Origin: SAR116 cluster bacterium AG-447-C21
Lineage (GTDB): Bacteria; Pseudomonadota; Alphaproteobacteria; Thalassobaculales; Thalassobaculaceae
DNA: 64,000 bases
Reading direction: 5' to 3'
Assembly: GCA_003212315.1 (NCBI GenBank)
Contig: QCQB01000001.1
Coordinates: 1 to 64,000 of the forward strand
Each line of letters begins with the position of its first letter. Positions within the stretch are counted from its first letter, which is position 1. The position numbers were made by a program, and so were the translations under genes. Under the pieces are notes generated by a model that saw only the letters and a program-made list of their open reading frames with translations, searched no databases and had not been told where the DNA came from. Shown here one piece after another: positions 45,789-55,968 of this stretch.

Positions 45789-46732
45789 TAATCTGTTAAT
45801 TGTTTTGGCAATTTGAAAATAACATCTTCTCGAGTGATAGCAACTTCTTCTATTGCTACATTAAATTTTTCCGCACATGCCTCTAGGACTTCTTCAACAA
45901 GGACTTCGGGTGCTGAGGCGCCAGCAGTTATTCCAACTACTTTCTTGGTTGCGAGCCAATTCCAGTCGATATCAGATGCGCGCTGAATCAATTTAGAGTC
46001 GAGGCATCCATTCATTGCTGCAACTTCAACAAGTCTTTTTGAGTTAGATGAGTTTGGAGCCCCTATCACAAGGACCGCATCACACCCCTCAGAAATTATT
46101 TTAACAGCTTGTTGCCGATTAGTTGTCGCATAACAGATATCTTGTTTCGCAGGCCCTATCAATTTGGGAAATTGATTTTCAAGAGCTTCTATAATTAATT
46201 TGGTGTCATCCAGCGAAAGTGTCGTTTGAGTGATATAGGCCAAGTCTTTATTTTTGGGAACTTTAAGATTAGGGATATCGTCTACTGTTTCCACTAAGGA
46301 GATAGCAGCCTCTGGTAACTGTCCCATTGTTCCAATCACTTCTGGGTGCCCCGCGTGCCCGATAAGTATGATATGTCTATCACTGCGAAAATGTCGTTCT
46401 GCTGCCACATGCACTTTGCTGACTAAAGGGCATGTGGCGTCAAGATAAATTAAATTTCTTCGTTCTGCTTCTTCTGGTACAGATTTAGGTACTCCATGAG
46501 CAGAAAATATTACCGGAACGTCTGCAGGTACTTCCTCTAACTCGTCTACAAAAATAGCACCTTTTGCCTCAAGACTTTCGACAACGAACCGGTTATGTAC
46601 AATTTCGTGCCTGACATAAACAGGAGCCCCATATTTTTTAAGACATTTTTCGACAATTTGTATTGCACGATCAACTCCGGCGCAGAAACCCCTGGGGGCA
46701 GCTAGACGAACGGTAAGGTTATTTTCGGTCAT
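45788..46732 (-). CDS. ispH: 4-hydroxy-3-methylbut-2-enyl diphosphate reductase
   Basis: IspH is the last enzyme of the MEP isoprenoid pathway and reduces HMBPP to IPP and DMAPP with a [4Fe-4S] cluster. The 314 aa carry the three cluster cysteines: Cys17 ([12 protein letters not shown]), Cys101 ([12 protein letters not shown]) and Cys200 ([11 protein letters not shown]). [10 protein letters not shown] and the [11 protein letters not shown] block are also typical. It is the first gene of the minus-strand unit; its promoter must lie in the 136 bases shared with the divergent lipoprotein gene. Confidence 0.98.
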   Translation of the reverse strand: MTENNLTVRLAAPRGFCAGVDRAIQIVEKCLKKYGAPVYVRHEIVHNRFVVESLEAKGAIFVDELEEVPADVPVIFSAHGVPKSVPEEAERRNLIYLDATCPLVSKVHVAAERHFRSDRHIILIGHAGHPEVIGTMGQLPEAAISLVETVDDIPNLKVPKNKDLAYITQTTLSLDDTKLIIEALENQFPKLIGPAKQDICYATTNRQQAVKIISEGCDAVLVIGAPNSSNSKRLVEVAAMNGCLDSKLIQRASDIDWNWLATKKVVGITAGASAPEVLVEEVLEACAEKFNVAIEEVAITREDVIFKLPKQLTD

Positions 46733-46868
46733 CTATTAACTTTTTCCTTAGTTAAAACCAAGATCGATAATATAGAAAAAATAACTTCAATCATAGGTTA
46801 AGTAGGATTGCGATGGTATGTGTATAGTTATAAACTTACTACCTCATTAATGGAAAACGATACACTTT

Positions 46869-47396
46869 ATGTTAAAAAATAAATTTTTAATCTATTTATC
46901 GTCAATGCTGTTCTTGATTATTGTATCAGGCTGTTCCTATAAGGTCACGGAAGACCGAATTTGTCCCACGGTTGCATTTGTTGACGGTTTGGAGCGGATG
47001 ACTCTTTTTCGGGATACAAATAACAGAGAAGCATCGAACATCTTATTTATATCCCAATTTAGTAGTTTAAATACCAAATGTAGTTTTAGTGACGATGGGG
47101 CGGATCTCGAAACAAGTTTTTTAATAAAATCCAGTATGAGTGATATTAAAAAAGATACCGCTGTGGAAATTAACTATTTTGCTGCAGCAATAGCGCCAGA
47201 TGGGCGTGTATTAACTAAGGAAAACTTTGATTTGGAAATTCCTTTTTCACAAAAAAATACGGAAGTTACCCAAGAGCAAATTATAAATCCTTTCTTTCCT
47301 AAAAAAACGAGCAATAACTTTTCAGGTTATAAATTATTAATAGGGTTTCAGTTAAATAAACGTCAGGTTGCCTTTAACCTTAGACATCGAAGGTAA
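46869..47396 (+). CDS. Putative outer-membrane or periplasmic lipoprotein
   Basis: I do not recognise the family. The 175-aa protein has a signal sequence (MLKNKFLIYLSSMLFLIIVSGC) with a lipobox ending at Cys22. The mature part holds two further cysteines (RICPTVAF and TKCSFSDDG), which could form a disulfide, and looks rich in beta strands (AVEINYFAAAIAPDGRVL). It is convergent with the carboxyltransferase at 47398 and divergent from ispH. Small lipoproteins of this kind occur next to ispH or thrB in some alphaproteobacteria, but I cannot assign a role. Confidence 0.75.
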   Translation: MLKNKFLIYLSSMLFLIIVSGCSYKVTEDRICPTVAFVDGLERMTLFRDTNNREASNILFISQFSSLNTKCSFSDDGADLETSFLIKSSMSDIKKDTAVEINYFAAAIAPDGRVLTKENFDLEIPFSQKNTEVTQEQIINPFFPKKTSNNFSGYKLLIGFQLNKRQVAFNLRHRR

Positions 47397-47397
47397 T

Positions 47398-48948
47398 TTA
47401 CCTGTGAAGGCGGGTTTTCATCGCTATGATATTGGGTATTGTTTCAACAATTTGGTCTACCCAATCACACAGCGCCGGCCGCGTTTCTTTTGGATCAATT
47501 AGATCGTGGATTGCGAGGGATTCTGCTCTAGGAACTGCCGAGTAGCGGTGGGCCATCGAAGCTTCTAATTCTAATCTCCTTTGCTCAGGATTTGAATGGT
47601 TCTCTATCTCACGCCCAAAGGCGACGGCAACGCCGCCTTCAACAGGAACAGCGCCCATTTCTGCAGATGGCCATGCTAATACATAGGCATCAGGTCCATA
47701 ATGCGCTACTGCAGCCACTCCAAATGATTTCCTCACAATGATAGAAGCCCAGGGGACTTTGCAGTCCGCCGCCGTCATCACAAGATCAGTCCCATATCGA
47801 ATTGTAGCGTCTTTCTCTGCTTCGGACCCTATCATGAACCCAGGTTCGTCTATAAAGGTAACAATCGGCAAATTAAAAGTTTCACAAGTTTTTATAAATC
47901 GCCTTACTTTTTGGGAGCCATCGGCAGTCATTGAGCCCGCATAATATCGGCAATCATTTGCAAAAATACCAACAGCATGCCCATTCAGTCGTGCAAAGCA
48001 AGTTATCTGACCCTTCCCAAAATTTTTTGTTACTTCGAAGACAGAATCTTTATCAACTACTAATGAAATAATTTTCCGCATATCATATATTTTGCGCCTG
48101 TCCGCAGGTACTATTTGGGATAGCACATCCGCTTTTCTGCTAGCTGGATCATTGCATTTTTTTTGAGTAGGGGCACACCAGGCATTCTGGGGCATATACG
48201 ACATAAATTTTTCAATTTGTTCGAATGCGTCGTGCTCATTTTCAGCTATATTATCAACTACACCATTTCGGGTATGAATATGAGCTCCACCCATATCTTC
48301 TTTGGTTATATTTTCTTTTAGAGCTCGTTCCACCACCTTAGGTCCGGCAACAAGGACCTGGCTGTTTTCTTTTGTCATAACTGAGAAGTGAGAAGCGACC
48401 AGCCTAGCTGCAGGTAATCCTGCTACGGCACCCAAGGCAGCTGTGGCTACTGGGATCGACCACATCGTTCTAGCTACGGACCTAAACCGTGGTGCATTGA
48501 AAACGGGAGTTCCAATAACTTTTGAAGTTGCTCCGCTACCCGTGACACTCCCACCTCCGCCTTGGTGAAGTCGTATTAGGGGAATCAAATGTTGGAGAGC
48601 TAAGTCCTCAGTGTAAATACTCTTACGCAATCCAGCCTCATTTGGGGAACCTCCACGTACTGTAAAATCCTCACCGCCTATTATGCAGCGTTTTCCCTTA
48701 ATTTTACCAAACCCTAATATGAAGTTAGCAGGTGAAAAACTTTTTAGGGAGCCGTCTTCGTTTCGTTCTACTCCTCCGGACGTTGGGCCAATCTCTCTGA
48801 ATGAACCCTCATCCAGCATCACCGATACGCGTTCTCGGATTGTTAAAAGCCCCTTTGCATGTTGCCGTTCTATATTTTCCAATCCACCTTGTTCTAGGGC
48901 AAGTCTGCGCTTGAGTAAAATTTCATCAATTTCTTCGTTCCAGGACAT
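47398..48948 (-). CDS. Acyl-CoA carboxylase carboxyltransferase subunit
   Basis: A 516-aa biotin-dependent carboxyltransferase. Typical parts are RQHAKGLLTIRERVSVMLDEGSFREIG, GGEDFTVRGGSP, the glycine-rich RLHQGGGGSVTGSG, FIDEPGFMIGSEAEKDATIRYG and RKSFGVAAVAHYGPDAYVLAWPSAEMGAVPVEGG. The glycine-rich oxyanion loop differs from that of pccB at 41975, so the acyl-CoA used is probably different; geranyl-, methylcrotonyl- or a short-chain acyl-CoA are options. No biotin carboxylase or biotin carrier gene is adjacent. Upstream is the gap with the glycine riboswitch on the other strand. Confidence 0.85.
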   Translation of the reverse strand: MSWNEEIDEILLKRRLALEQGGLENIERQHAKGLLTIRERVSVMLDEGSFREIGPTSGGVERNEDGSLKSFSPANFILGFGKIKGKRCIIGGEDFTVRGGSPNEAGLRKSIYTEDLALQHLIPLIRLHQGGGGSVTGSGATSKVIGTPVFNAPRFRSVARTMWSIPVATAALGAVAGLPAARLVASHFSVMTKENSQVLVAGPKVVERALKENITKEDMGGAHIHTRNGVVDNIAENEHDAFEQIEKFMSYMPQNAWCAPTQKKCNDPASRKADVLSQIVPADRRKIYDMRKIISLVVDKDSVFEVTKNFGKGQITCFARLNGHAVGIFANDCRYYAGSMTADGSQKVRRFIKTCETFNLPIVTFIDEPGFMIGSEAEKDATIRYGTDLVMTAADCKVPWASIIVRKSFGVAAVAHYGPDAYVLAWPSAEMGAVPVEGGVAVAFGREIENHSNPEQRRLELEASMAHRYSAVPRAESLAIHDLIDPKETRPALCDWVDQIVETIPNIIAMKTRLHR

Positions 48949-49134
48949 GGAAAGCCTCTTTGTCTAGATATAATTATTATTTAGTCAGATTGTTTAAATC
49001 TTAACAAATTTAAATTTTAAATAAACCTGCCTAAAAAGGTAACTAACTTAATTGGTATTATTTTTATTTGAAATCAACTCTTTCGCGATGCGCATTAAAC
49101 CGCTAATCTCGTTAACGTAATCCGTTAACCCTTG

Positions 49135-49330
49135 AGGAAGAGAGCGTCAGTCATACTCTATTGCAGACGCCGCCGAAGGAGCAACCGCCCCGGAATCTCT
49201 CAGGCAAAAGGACCTTAAGGTTAGGAGCCTCTGGAAAGTGGGCGCGCCGCATATGAGCCCCACCGAAGGTGAAAGCCACCTTATCTAAATTGATAGGGGG
49301 TGAATCTCTCAGGTTTTCGACAGAGGGGGT
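49135..49330 (+). promoter_or_regulatory. Tandem glycine riboswitch
   Basis: Two glycine aptamers in a row lie before gcvT. The first runs from about 49135 to 49213, with GCCGAAGGAGCAACCGCCCC and AATCTCTCAGGCAAAAGGACC. The second runs from about 49225 to 49330, with CACCGAAGGTGAAAGCC and TGAATCTCTCAGG followed by CGACAGAGGGGG. Both have the conserved core. Tandem glycine riboswitches in front of gcv operons usually turn expression on with glycine. A hairpin with TTCGTT/AACGAA near 49338-49357 may be part of the expression platform. Confidence 0.95.
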
Positions 49331-49382
49331 AATCGCTTTCGTTCGCGCGAAAACGAAGACTCGTTATGTTTAGGGAGGGGCT

Positions 49383-50483
49383 ATGACTGAAGCACAACTC
49401 AAATTATCACCTATTAATGATCTTCATTTAAAATATGAAGCGCGAATGGTGCCGTTCTCAGGCTACTCTATGCCCCTCCAATATAAGTTGGGCGTTAAGC
49501 AAGAACATATCCACACTAGAACAAAAGCTGGTTTATTCGATGTATCGCATATGGGGCAGATTTGTTTGAAAGGCGATGAAGTAAAAGATGAGCTTGAAAA
49601 TTTAGTCCCAAGTGATATCAAGTCGTTAAATGAGGGTGAGATGCGGTATACGCTTTTCCTTAATAAAGAAGGTGGGATCCTAGATGACCTAATTGTCACC
49701 AATGCTGGTAATCACCTTTTTGTTGTAGTGAATGCGGCATGCCGGCACAAAGACATAAAGTTTCTTCGAGACAACCTGCGATGCGACATAGAGGAGCTGG
49801 AGGACCGAGCTCTTATGGCTCTTCAAGGGCCCATATCTGAGAATGTTTTGGAAATGCTTGCTCCAGGTGTTGCTGATTTGAAATTTATGTCATCGGGGGA
49901 GTTTTCTATCTGCGGAGCAGAGTGTTTTATCACTCGTTCAGGCTATACTGGCGAAGATGGATTTGAAATATCTATGCCGTCGATGATGGCAGAAGAAATT
50001 GCTGAGACTATTCTGAGTCACGAGGATACTGAATTAATTGGTTTAGGCGCGCGGGACTCACTGCGTCTAGAGGCCGGTTTGTGTCTCTATGGACAAGATA
50101 TCAATGAAATGACAACCCCGGTTGAGGCAAACTTGGGGTGGACTGTAGGGAAAAGAAGACGAAAAGAGGGCGGGTTTCCAGGGTTTGAAAATATTATACG
50201 ACAATTAAAAGATGGAGTATCTACTCGGCGTTATGGAGTGCGGCCCGATGGGCGTGCGCCTGCTAGAGCGGGCACTGAAATATTCGATTTAGAGGGCAAC
50301 AAAGTTGGTGATATATCTAGTGGTGGATTTGGGCCAACGGTCGGTGCACCCATCGCAATGGCATATCTAGATAGTCCTAGTATTGAGACAGGTTCAAAAG
50401 TCTCAGTCTTAGTAAGGGATAATTTACTCCCAGCAACAATAACCAACTTACCGTTCATAAGCCCAAACTACAAACGAAACTAA
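49383..50483 (+). CDS. gcvT: Glycine cleavage system T protein (aminomethyltransferase)
   Basis: The T protein releases NH3 from the H-protein-bound aminomethyl group and makes methylene-THF. The 366 aa have SPINDLHLKYEARMVPFSGYSMPLQY, FDVSHMGQI, SGYTGEDGFEISMP and GLGARDSLRLEAGLCLYGQDI, all typical of folate-binding T proteins. It is the first gene after the riboswitch and starts behind AGGGAGGGG. gcvH and gcvP follow on the same strand. Confidence 0.97.
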   Translation: MTEAQLKLSPINDLHLKYEARMVPFSGYSMPLQYKLGVKQEHIHTRTKAGLFDVSHMGQICLKGDEVKDELENLVPSDIKSLNEGEMRYTLFLNKEGGILDDLIVTNAGNHLFVVVNAACRHKDIKFLRDNLRCDIEELEDRALMALQGPISENVLEMLAPGVADLKFMSSGEFSICGAECFITRSGYTGEDGFEISMPSMMAEEIAETILSHEDTELIGLGARDSLRLEAGLCLYGQDINEMTTPVEANLGWTVGKRRRKEGGFPGFENIIRQLKDGVSTRRYGVRPDGRAPARAGTEIFDLEGNKVGDISSGGFGPTVGAPIAMAYLDSPSIETGSKVSVLVRDNLLPATITNLPFISPNYKRN

Positions 50484-50504
50484 AAGATGTAGAAGGAGAA
50501 AGTG

Positions 50505-50882
50505 ATGGCCACGACTTATTATTCTGAAGAGCATGAATGGATTACTATAGAGGGAAATACTGGCACAGTAGGGATAACTGATTTTGCTCAGGAGCAGCTG
50601 GGTGATATAGTTTTTGCGGAAGTGACCAAAGCAAATGAAGAGGTCACTAAAGATGAAGAGGTTGCTGTTGTAGAATCTGTAAAAGCCGCTAGTGATATTT
50701 TTTCACCCGTATCGGGTCTCATAAGTGAGGTAAACGTATTATTAGAGGATGCCCCAGAAACCATAAATAGCGATCCGTTAGAAAATGGCTGGATTTTTAA
50801 AATTACGATAACCAACCCCAACGAATTAGATGATTTAATGGACTTAGATAGTTATAATAAGTTCGTAGAAAGTATTAAATAG
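50505..50882 (+). CDS. gcvH: Glycine cleavage system H protein
   Basis: The H protein carries the aminomethyl group on a lipoyl arm between P, T and L. I start at ATG 50505 (MATTYYSEEHEWITIEG, 125 aa) with GGAG six bases before; the track GTG at 50502 adds one residue. The lipoylated lysine is Lys60 in AVVESVKAASDIFSPVSG. It lies between gcvT and gcvP, so all three share the riboswitch leader. The L protein is not in the window. Confidence 0.97.
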   Translation: MATTYYSEEHEWITIEGNTGTVGITDFAQEQLGDIVFAEVTKANEEVTKDEEVAVVESVKAASDIFSPVSGLISEVNVLLEDAPETINSDPLENGWIFKITITNPNELDDLMDLDSYNKFVESIK

Positions 50883-50930
50883 TGGTGATAATTCGTTGCT
50901 TGAGATAGTGATTAAATTGAGGAAGTCTGG

Positions 50931-53795
50931 ATGACTGATAGAGATACCGAGCGCGGAAGTAATGACGAATTTAGCGTGCGCCACATCGGACCGGCAGAAA
51001 AGCAGCAAAAAAAGATGCTTGATGCAATGGGATTAACCAGCCTCGACGCTTTGATTAATAAAACAGTACCTCAAGCCATTCTTCTGGATAAATCTTTAGA
51101 ACTTCCAGTCGCATTGAGTGAGACAAGCGCTCTATCTAAACTGAAGCATCATGCAAGTCGCATCAAGGTAACGAAGTCTTTAATTGGTATGGGCTACTAT
51201 TCAACTCATACACCAAGTGTAATTCTGCGCAATATTCTTGAAAACCCAGCCTGGTATACCGCCTATACGCCATATCAACCGGAGATTTCGCAAGGTAGAT
51301 TAGAAGCATTACTTAATTTTCAGACAATGGTTTGCGATTTAACTGGGATGGAGATAGCAAATGCATCGCTCTTAGATGAGGCCACTGCGGCGGCGGAAGC
51401 AATGGTTTTTTGCTCAAGAAACTCCAAGTCAAAAGGAGATGTTTTTTTCGTTTCAAGCAATTGCCATCCCCAGGTAATCGACGTGGTTCAGACGCGAGCA
51501 GAACCAATCGGTATCCGAGTAGTAATCGGTGATGAAACCGAAGGGGTTGCTGATCAAGCTTTCGCTGTCTTGCTCCAATACCCAAATACTAACGGTGATA
51601 TACCAGATTATTCTGGCATCGTGGAAATGGCGCATGCACAGGATACGATGGTCGTAGTTGCTACTGATCTCCTTGCACTAACTTTGTTAAAACCACCAGG
51701 AGAGTGGGGTGCCGATGTCGTGATAGGCTCGAGTCAACGTTTTGGCGTTCCTCTGGGTTTTGGGGGCCCACATGCCGCTTTTTTTGCAACTCGGGATAAG
51801 TATAAGAGGAATATTCCTGGTCGTATTGTTGGCGTTTCAGTGGACAGTGCTAATAATAAAGCCTACCGATTAGCGCTTCAGACAAGGGAGCAACATATCC
51901 GTCGTGAAAAGGCCACTAGCAATATATGCACTGCGCAGGTTTTATTGGCAATTATCGCCTCCATGTATGCCGTTTATCACGGCCCTCACGGTTTGAAAAG
52001 AATTGCGAAAAGAACTCATCACCTGACGGCGGTGTTGGCCGAAGGTCTGCGCGACCTGGGGTATGTAATAGAAACAGGAAATTTTTTTGATACAATTGTT
52101 GTGAAAACTGATGACTGGACGGGATCAGTAATCGAAGCGGCCCGTGTGGAAGAAATAAACCTTAGAATATTTGATAATAGAGTTGGAATCGCACTTGATG
52201 AAACGAGTGATCAATATTTAGTAGAGCGCTTGTGGTCATTAATGGCATTTGATTCTATGAAACAAATCTCATTTGATGAGGTTGAAAAAAGGATAGGAAA
52301 TGAAATTCCAGAAGCATTGATCCGCGTTTCTGGATACATGGAGCATCCAGTATTTAATGATTATCACTCAGAAACAGAAATGCTTCGATATATTCGGAAA
52401 CTGTCGGATAAAGATATTGCGTTGGATCGTTCGATGATACCACTGGGTTCCTGCACAATGAAACTCAATGCTACTACCGAAATGCTTCCAATAACCTGGC
52501 CTGAATTTAGTCAAATACACCCATTTGTTCCAAAGGACCAGGTGGAGGGGTATGCAGAAATGATTGTTGAACTAGAGCAAATGTTATGCAATTGCACTGG
52601 TTATGCGGCCATATCTCTACAACCGAATGCTGGTTCTCAAGGTGAATATGCTGGGCTTCTTGCAATTCGCGCGTATCATCGAAGCAGGTCGGAAGCACAC
52701 AGAGATATTTGTCTAATACCAAGTTCGGCGCATGGAACAAACCCTGCGTCAGCATCTATGTGTGGGATGCAAGTTGTTGTGGTTAAATGTGATGATAACG
52801 GTAACGTTGATTTAGAAGATTTAAGACATAAGGCAGAGAAGTACTCGGATACTTTAGCAGCGTTAATGGTCACATATCCCTCAACGCATGGGGTCTTTGA
52901 AGAAGGAATATTAGATATTTGCGCCATCATTCATGAACATGGTGGTCAAGTATACGTTGATGGAGCCAATTTAAATGCACTCGTTGGATTATGCGCGCCT
53001 GGAGACTTCGGTGCTGATGTCAGTCATTTAAATTTACATAAAACATTTTGCATTCCGCATGGTGGCGGTGGACCTGGAATGGGGCCCATTGGGGTGGCTG
53101 CTCATCTAGCTCCTTTTTTGCCAGGACACAGATTTGGTATAACTCAGGATGAGTCTATTGGTCCAGTAAGTGCGGCACCCTGGGGAAGTGCAGGGATTTT
53201 ACCAATCTCATGGATGTATATACAGATGATGGGTGCTAGTGGAATGCGTAAAGCTAGTGAAATTGCTATTCTGAATGCGAATTATATAGCTGCGTCCCTA
53301 AGCAAATATTACCCCGTATTGTATAAGGGAGAAAACGGTTTTGTGGCACACGAATGTATAATTGATTTAAGAAAGATAAAAGAAACCACCGGGGTAGATG
53401 TAGAAGACGTAGCTAAAAGATTAATAGATTATGGTTTTCATGCACCAACTATGTCTTTCCCTGTTGCAGGTACATTGATGATAGAGCCAACGGAAAGTGA
53501 ATCGAAAATTGAAATAGATAGATTCATCGATGCTATGGTGTCAATTAGGGAAGAGATAAATGCTATAGAACGGGGAGAGTTAACTCGTGATGAAAGCCCT
53601 TTGGCAAATGCGCCTCACACAGCAGATGTGTTAGCTTCTGAAAATTGGGATTACAAATATACTCGCCGACAAGCGGTGTTCCCATCGAGCGATCTCAAAC
53701 AAGGTAAATATTGGCCACCGGTCGGTCGTATTGACAATGTTTATGGTGACCGCAACTTAGTATGCTCCTGTCCACCGATGGATGCGTATGAGTAA
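50931..53795 (+). CDS. gcvP: Glycine dehydrogenase (decarboxylating), P protein
   Basis: The P protein decarboxylates glycine with PLP and loads the aminomethyl group on H protein. The single 954-aa chain contains both halves of the dimer-type enzyme. The N-terminal half has [19 protein letters not shown] and [20 protein letters not shown]; the C-terminal half has [17 protein letters not shown] and the PLP lysine Lys704 in [20 protein letters not shown]. Length is standard for the fused form. It closes the riboswitch-controlled gcvTHP operon, and the MttB-type gene follows 40 bases later on the same strand. Confidence 0.98.
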   Translation: MTDRDTERGSNDEFSVRHIGPAEKQQKKMLDAMGLTSLDALINKTVPQAILLDKSLELPVALSETSALSKLKHHASRIKVTKSLIGMGYYSTHTPSVILRNILENPAWYTAYTPYQPEISQGRLEALLNFQTMVCDLTGMEIANASLLDEATAAAEAMVFCSRNSKSKGDVFFVSSNCHPQVIDVVQTRAEPIGIRVVIGDETEGVADQAFAVLLQYPNTNGDIPDYSGIVEMAHAQDTMVVVATDLLALTLLKPPGEWGADVVIGSSQRFGVPLGFGGPHAAFFATRDKYKRNIPGRIVGVSVDSANNKAYRLALQTREQHIRREKATSNICTAQVLLAIIASMYAVYHGPHGLKRIAKRTHHLTAVLAEGLRDLGYVIETGNFFDTIVVKTDDWTGSVIEAARVEEINLRIFDNRVGIALDETSDQYLVERLWSLMAFDSMKQISFDEVEKRIGNEIPEALIRVSGYMEHPVFNDYHSETEMLRYIRKLSDKDIALDRSMIPLGSCTMKLNATTEMLPITWPEFSQIHPFVPKDQVEGYAEMIVELEQMLCNCTGYAAISLQPNAGSQGEYAGLLAIRAYHRSRSEAHRDICLIPSSAHGTNPASASMCGMQVVVVKCDDNGNVDLEDLRHKAEKYSDTLAALMVTYPSTHGVFEEGILDICAIIHEHGGQVYVDGANLNALVGLCAPGDFGADVSHLNLHKTFCIPHGGGGPGMGPIGVAAHLAPFLPGHRFGITQDESIGPVSAAPWGSAGILPISWMYIQMMGASGMRKASEIAILNANYIAASLSKYYPVLYKGENGFVAHECIIDLRKIKETTGVDVEDVAKRLIDYGFHAPTMSFPVAGTLMIEPTESESKIEIDRFIDAMVSIREEINAIERGELTRDESPLANAPHTADVLASENWDYKYTRRQAVFPSSDLKQGKYWPPVGRIDNVYGDRNLVCSCPPMDAYE

Positions 53796-53835
53796 TTTTG
53801 GCGGATAAAGATGTTGCAAGGTTGAGGAAATTTAT

Positions 53836-55389
53836 ATGTCTGAACTTGAAACAAGAAATAAAAATAAACGTCGGTCTCGAGGTGGTAGTGGTGCTCGCAG
53901 AGCCATAAGGGGAAAGCAGCAGGTTACACAATTTCCCTATATTTCAAGAAAAGTCCCAATTTATGACGTTCTAAGCCAAGAGGGTTTAGAGATTATAGAG
54001 TACAACGCGGATACTATATTAGAAGAGATTGGTGTTGAATTCCGGGAGGATGAAGAAGCCCTTGCATTGTGGAAAGATGCAGGGGCAGACATCAAAGGCA
54101 CACGCGTAAGGATGCCGCGTGGCCTGGCAAGAGAGTTAGCTAAAACAGCGCCGCCAACATTCACACAAGTTGCCAGAAACCCGGATCGCTCTGTTCAAAT
54201 TGGTGGAAAGAATACAGTTTTTGCTCCTGTTTATGGACCACCGTTTGTTCGTGATTTAGATGGTGGGCGTCGCTATGCAACAATGAAAGATTTTGAAAAT
54301 TTTGTTAAATTGGCATATCTTTCGCCCGCTATGCATCACTCAGGTGGGACCGTTTGTGAGCCAGTAGACCTTCCCGTGAATAAACGACACCTTGAGATGA
54401 TCTATGCACATATCAAATATAGTGATAAGCCATTCATGGGGTCTGTAACCGCTCCAGAGAGAGCCGATGATACAATAGAAATAGCCCGGTTGCTTTTTGG
54501 AAAAGAATTTTTAGAGGCAAATACTGTTGTAACCAGTCTTATTAACGCCAATTCTCCTATGACTTGGGATGGGACGATGTTGGGTGCTTTGAAGGCATAC
54601 TCTCGCGCCAATCAGGCCGTTATGACCTCACCCTTTATTTTGGCGGGTGCTATGTCGCCTGTGACAGTTGCGGGTACGTTAACACAGACACTTGCGGAAG
54701 CACTTGCTGGGATTGCATTCTCCCAATTATGCCGTAAAGGGGCGCCGGTGATATTTGGAAGTTTTGCTAGTTCCATATCGATGCAATCTGGTGCACCCAC
54801 TTTTGGTACTCCTGAACCGGCATTAGTGTTATATGGATGTGCGCAGTTAGCGCGCCGTCTTAATGTTCCGTTCAGATCAGGTGGATCTTTATGTGGTTCA
54901 AAGGTCCCTGATGCCCAAGCAGCTTCTGAGTCAGGAAATACACTTTTCCCGACCTTAATGGCAGGAGTGAACTTCGTACTTCATGCAGCTGGCTGGTTAG
55001 AGGGAGGGTTGGTATCTTCATATGAAAAATTTCTCATGGATACAGATCAACTAGCAATGATGCAAACCATGATGAATGGAATAGATCTATCGGAAAATGG
55101 GCAGGCGATGGATGCCATCCGTGATGTAGGTCCTGGTGCTCACTTTCTTGGCTGTGACCATACACAGGTTAATTTTGAGACAGCCTTTTTTAGATCCTCA
55201 ATCGCTGATAACTCTACGTTTGAGCAGTGGGAGGCAGAGGGGAGCTTAAACGCGGAAGCTCGTGCGGCGGATAAAGTAAAAAAAATGCTCAACGAATATG
55301 AAGCTCCGAGTATTGATCCAGGTGTGGACGAGTCTATTAGAGAATTTATTGATAGAAAAAAAGCTAGTTTTCCTGATTCTAACGTTTAA
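53836..55389 (+). CDS. MttB-family (trimethylamine methyltransferase-like) protein, non-pyrrolysine
   Basis: A 517-aa member of the MttB superfamily of corrinoid-dependent methyltransferases. The core is easy to follow: ILEEIGVEFREDEEALALWKDAG, MHHSGGTVCEPVDLP, PFILAGAMSPVTVAGTLTQTLAEALAG, QSGAPTFGTPEPALVL and GPGAHFLGCDHTQVNF. The frame has no in-frame TAG, so it does not use pyrrolysine. Non-pyrrolysine relatives include MtgB, which demethylates glycine betaine. The first 30 residues are basic and likely flexible. No corrinoid protein gene is adjacent. Position right behind gcvTHP and near soxBDAG suggests methylated glycine or another quaternary amine as substrate, but this is inference. 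Confidence 0.85.
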   Translation: MSELETRNKNKRRSRGGSGARRAIRGKQQVTQFPYISRKVPIYDVLSQEGLEIIEYNADTILEEIGVEFREDEEALALWKDAGADIKGTRVRMPRGLARELAKTAPPTFTQVARNPDRSVQIGGKNTVFAPVYGPPFVRDLDGGRRYATMKDFENFVKLAYLSPAMHHSGGTVCEPVDLPVNKRHLEMIYAHIKYSDKPFMGSVTAPERADDTIEIARLLFGKEFLEANTVVTSLINANSPMTWDGTMLGALKAYSRANQAVMTSPFILAGAMSPVTVAGTLTQTLAEALAGIAFSQLCRKGAPVIFGSFASSISMQSGAPTFGTPEPALVLYGCAQLARRLNVPFRSGGSLCGSKVPDAQAASESGNTLFPTLMAGVNFVLHAAGWLEGGLVSSYEKFLMDTDQLAMMQTMMNGIDLSENGQAMDAIRDVGPGAHFLGCDHTQVNFETAFFRSSIADNSTFEQWEAEGSLNAEARAADKVKKMLNEYEAPSIDPGVDESIREFIDRKKASFPDSNV

Positions 55390-55425
55390 GCCTAAATACC
55401 ATACTAATTTTATTATAGGCAGTTA

Positions 55426-55929
55426 TTATAAAATTTCATGAGTATATAAATTATACTCAACCCCATAAAGACGTTGGAATTTGGATCTTCTTTGAAAGCC
55501 ATAATCCAAGAATAGCGCTATTGCTTCCGTCATTAGAGAGCTTATGGATGCACAAAATTGGGCCGATTTATCTGATTTGGCAAGCTCGCTACAAGCTTTT
55601 AGTATCGCACTTGCTATTCCGTTTCTTCTTTCATCTGGAATAACGGAGAGGGCTGCTATGTAGCTAGAATCGGAAGGGAAAAATGAATTATTTTGAGAGG
55701 AAGGTGGATAATATACAGCTGACCCGACAATACATTGGGAACTAGAAGCTATTAATAACTCTCCGCCGTTTTTTAGATTTGTGGTTTCGATAACCCAATT
55801 TTTCATAACTGGCCATAAACCTGGGGCAATTTGATTCTGAAATTGCTGATAAGATTGTGCTGCTATTGTTGCCGCCACCTCGTGCTCTTCAAGATAGGCA
55901 TGACGAACCATTGGTTGATTAACCCTCAT
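55426..55929 (-). CDS. GNAT-family N-acetyltransferase
   Basis: A 167-aa protein with the GNAT acetyl-CoA site (YIAALSVIPDERRNGIASAILKACSELA) and the typical C-terminal FLDYGFQRRSKFQRLYGVEYNLY. The acceptor is unknown. It sits 39 bases downstream of soxG on the same strand, so it may be the last gene of the sox transcript, and is convergent with the MttB-family gene. Confidence 0.85.
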   Translation of the reverse strand: MRVNQPMVRHAYLEEHEVAATIAAQSYQQFQNQIAPGLWPVMKNWVIETTNLKNGGELLIASSSQCIVGSAVYYPPSSQNNSFFPSDSSYIAALSVIPDERRNGIASAILKACSELAKSDKSAQFCASISSLMTEAIALFLDYGFQRRSKFQRLYGVEYNLYTHEIL

Positions 55930-55968
55930 TGCTTTCTTCTTCTTAAATCAATACTTATTTCAAAAGTC

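Noticed and set aside
53836-55389. Pyrrolysine-containing trimethylamine methyltransferase
   Set aside because: The gene is a full-length open frame without an in-frame TAG, so it belongs with non-pyrrolysine MttB homologues.
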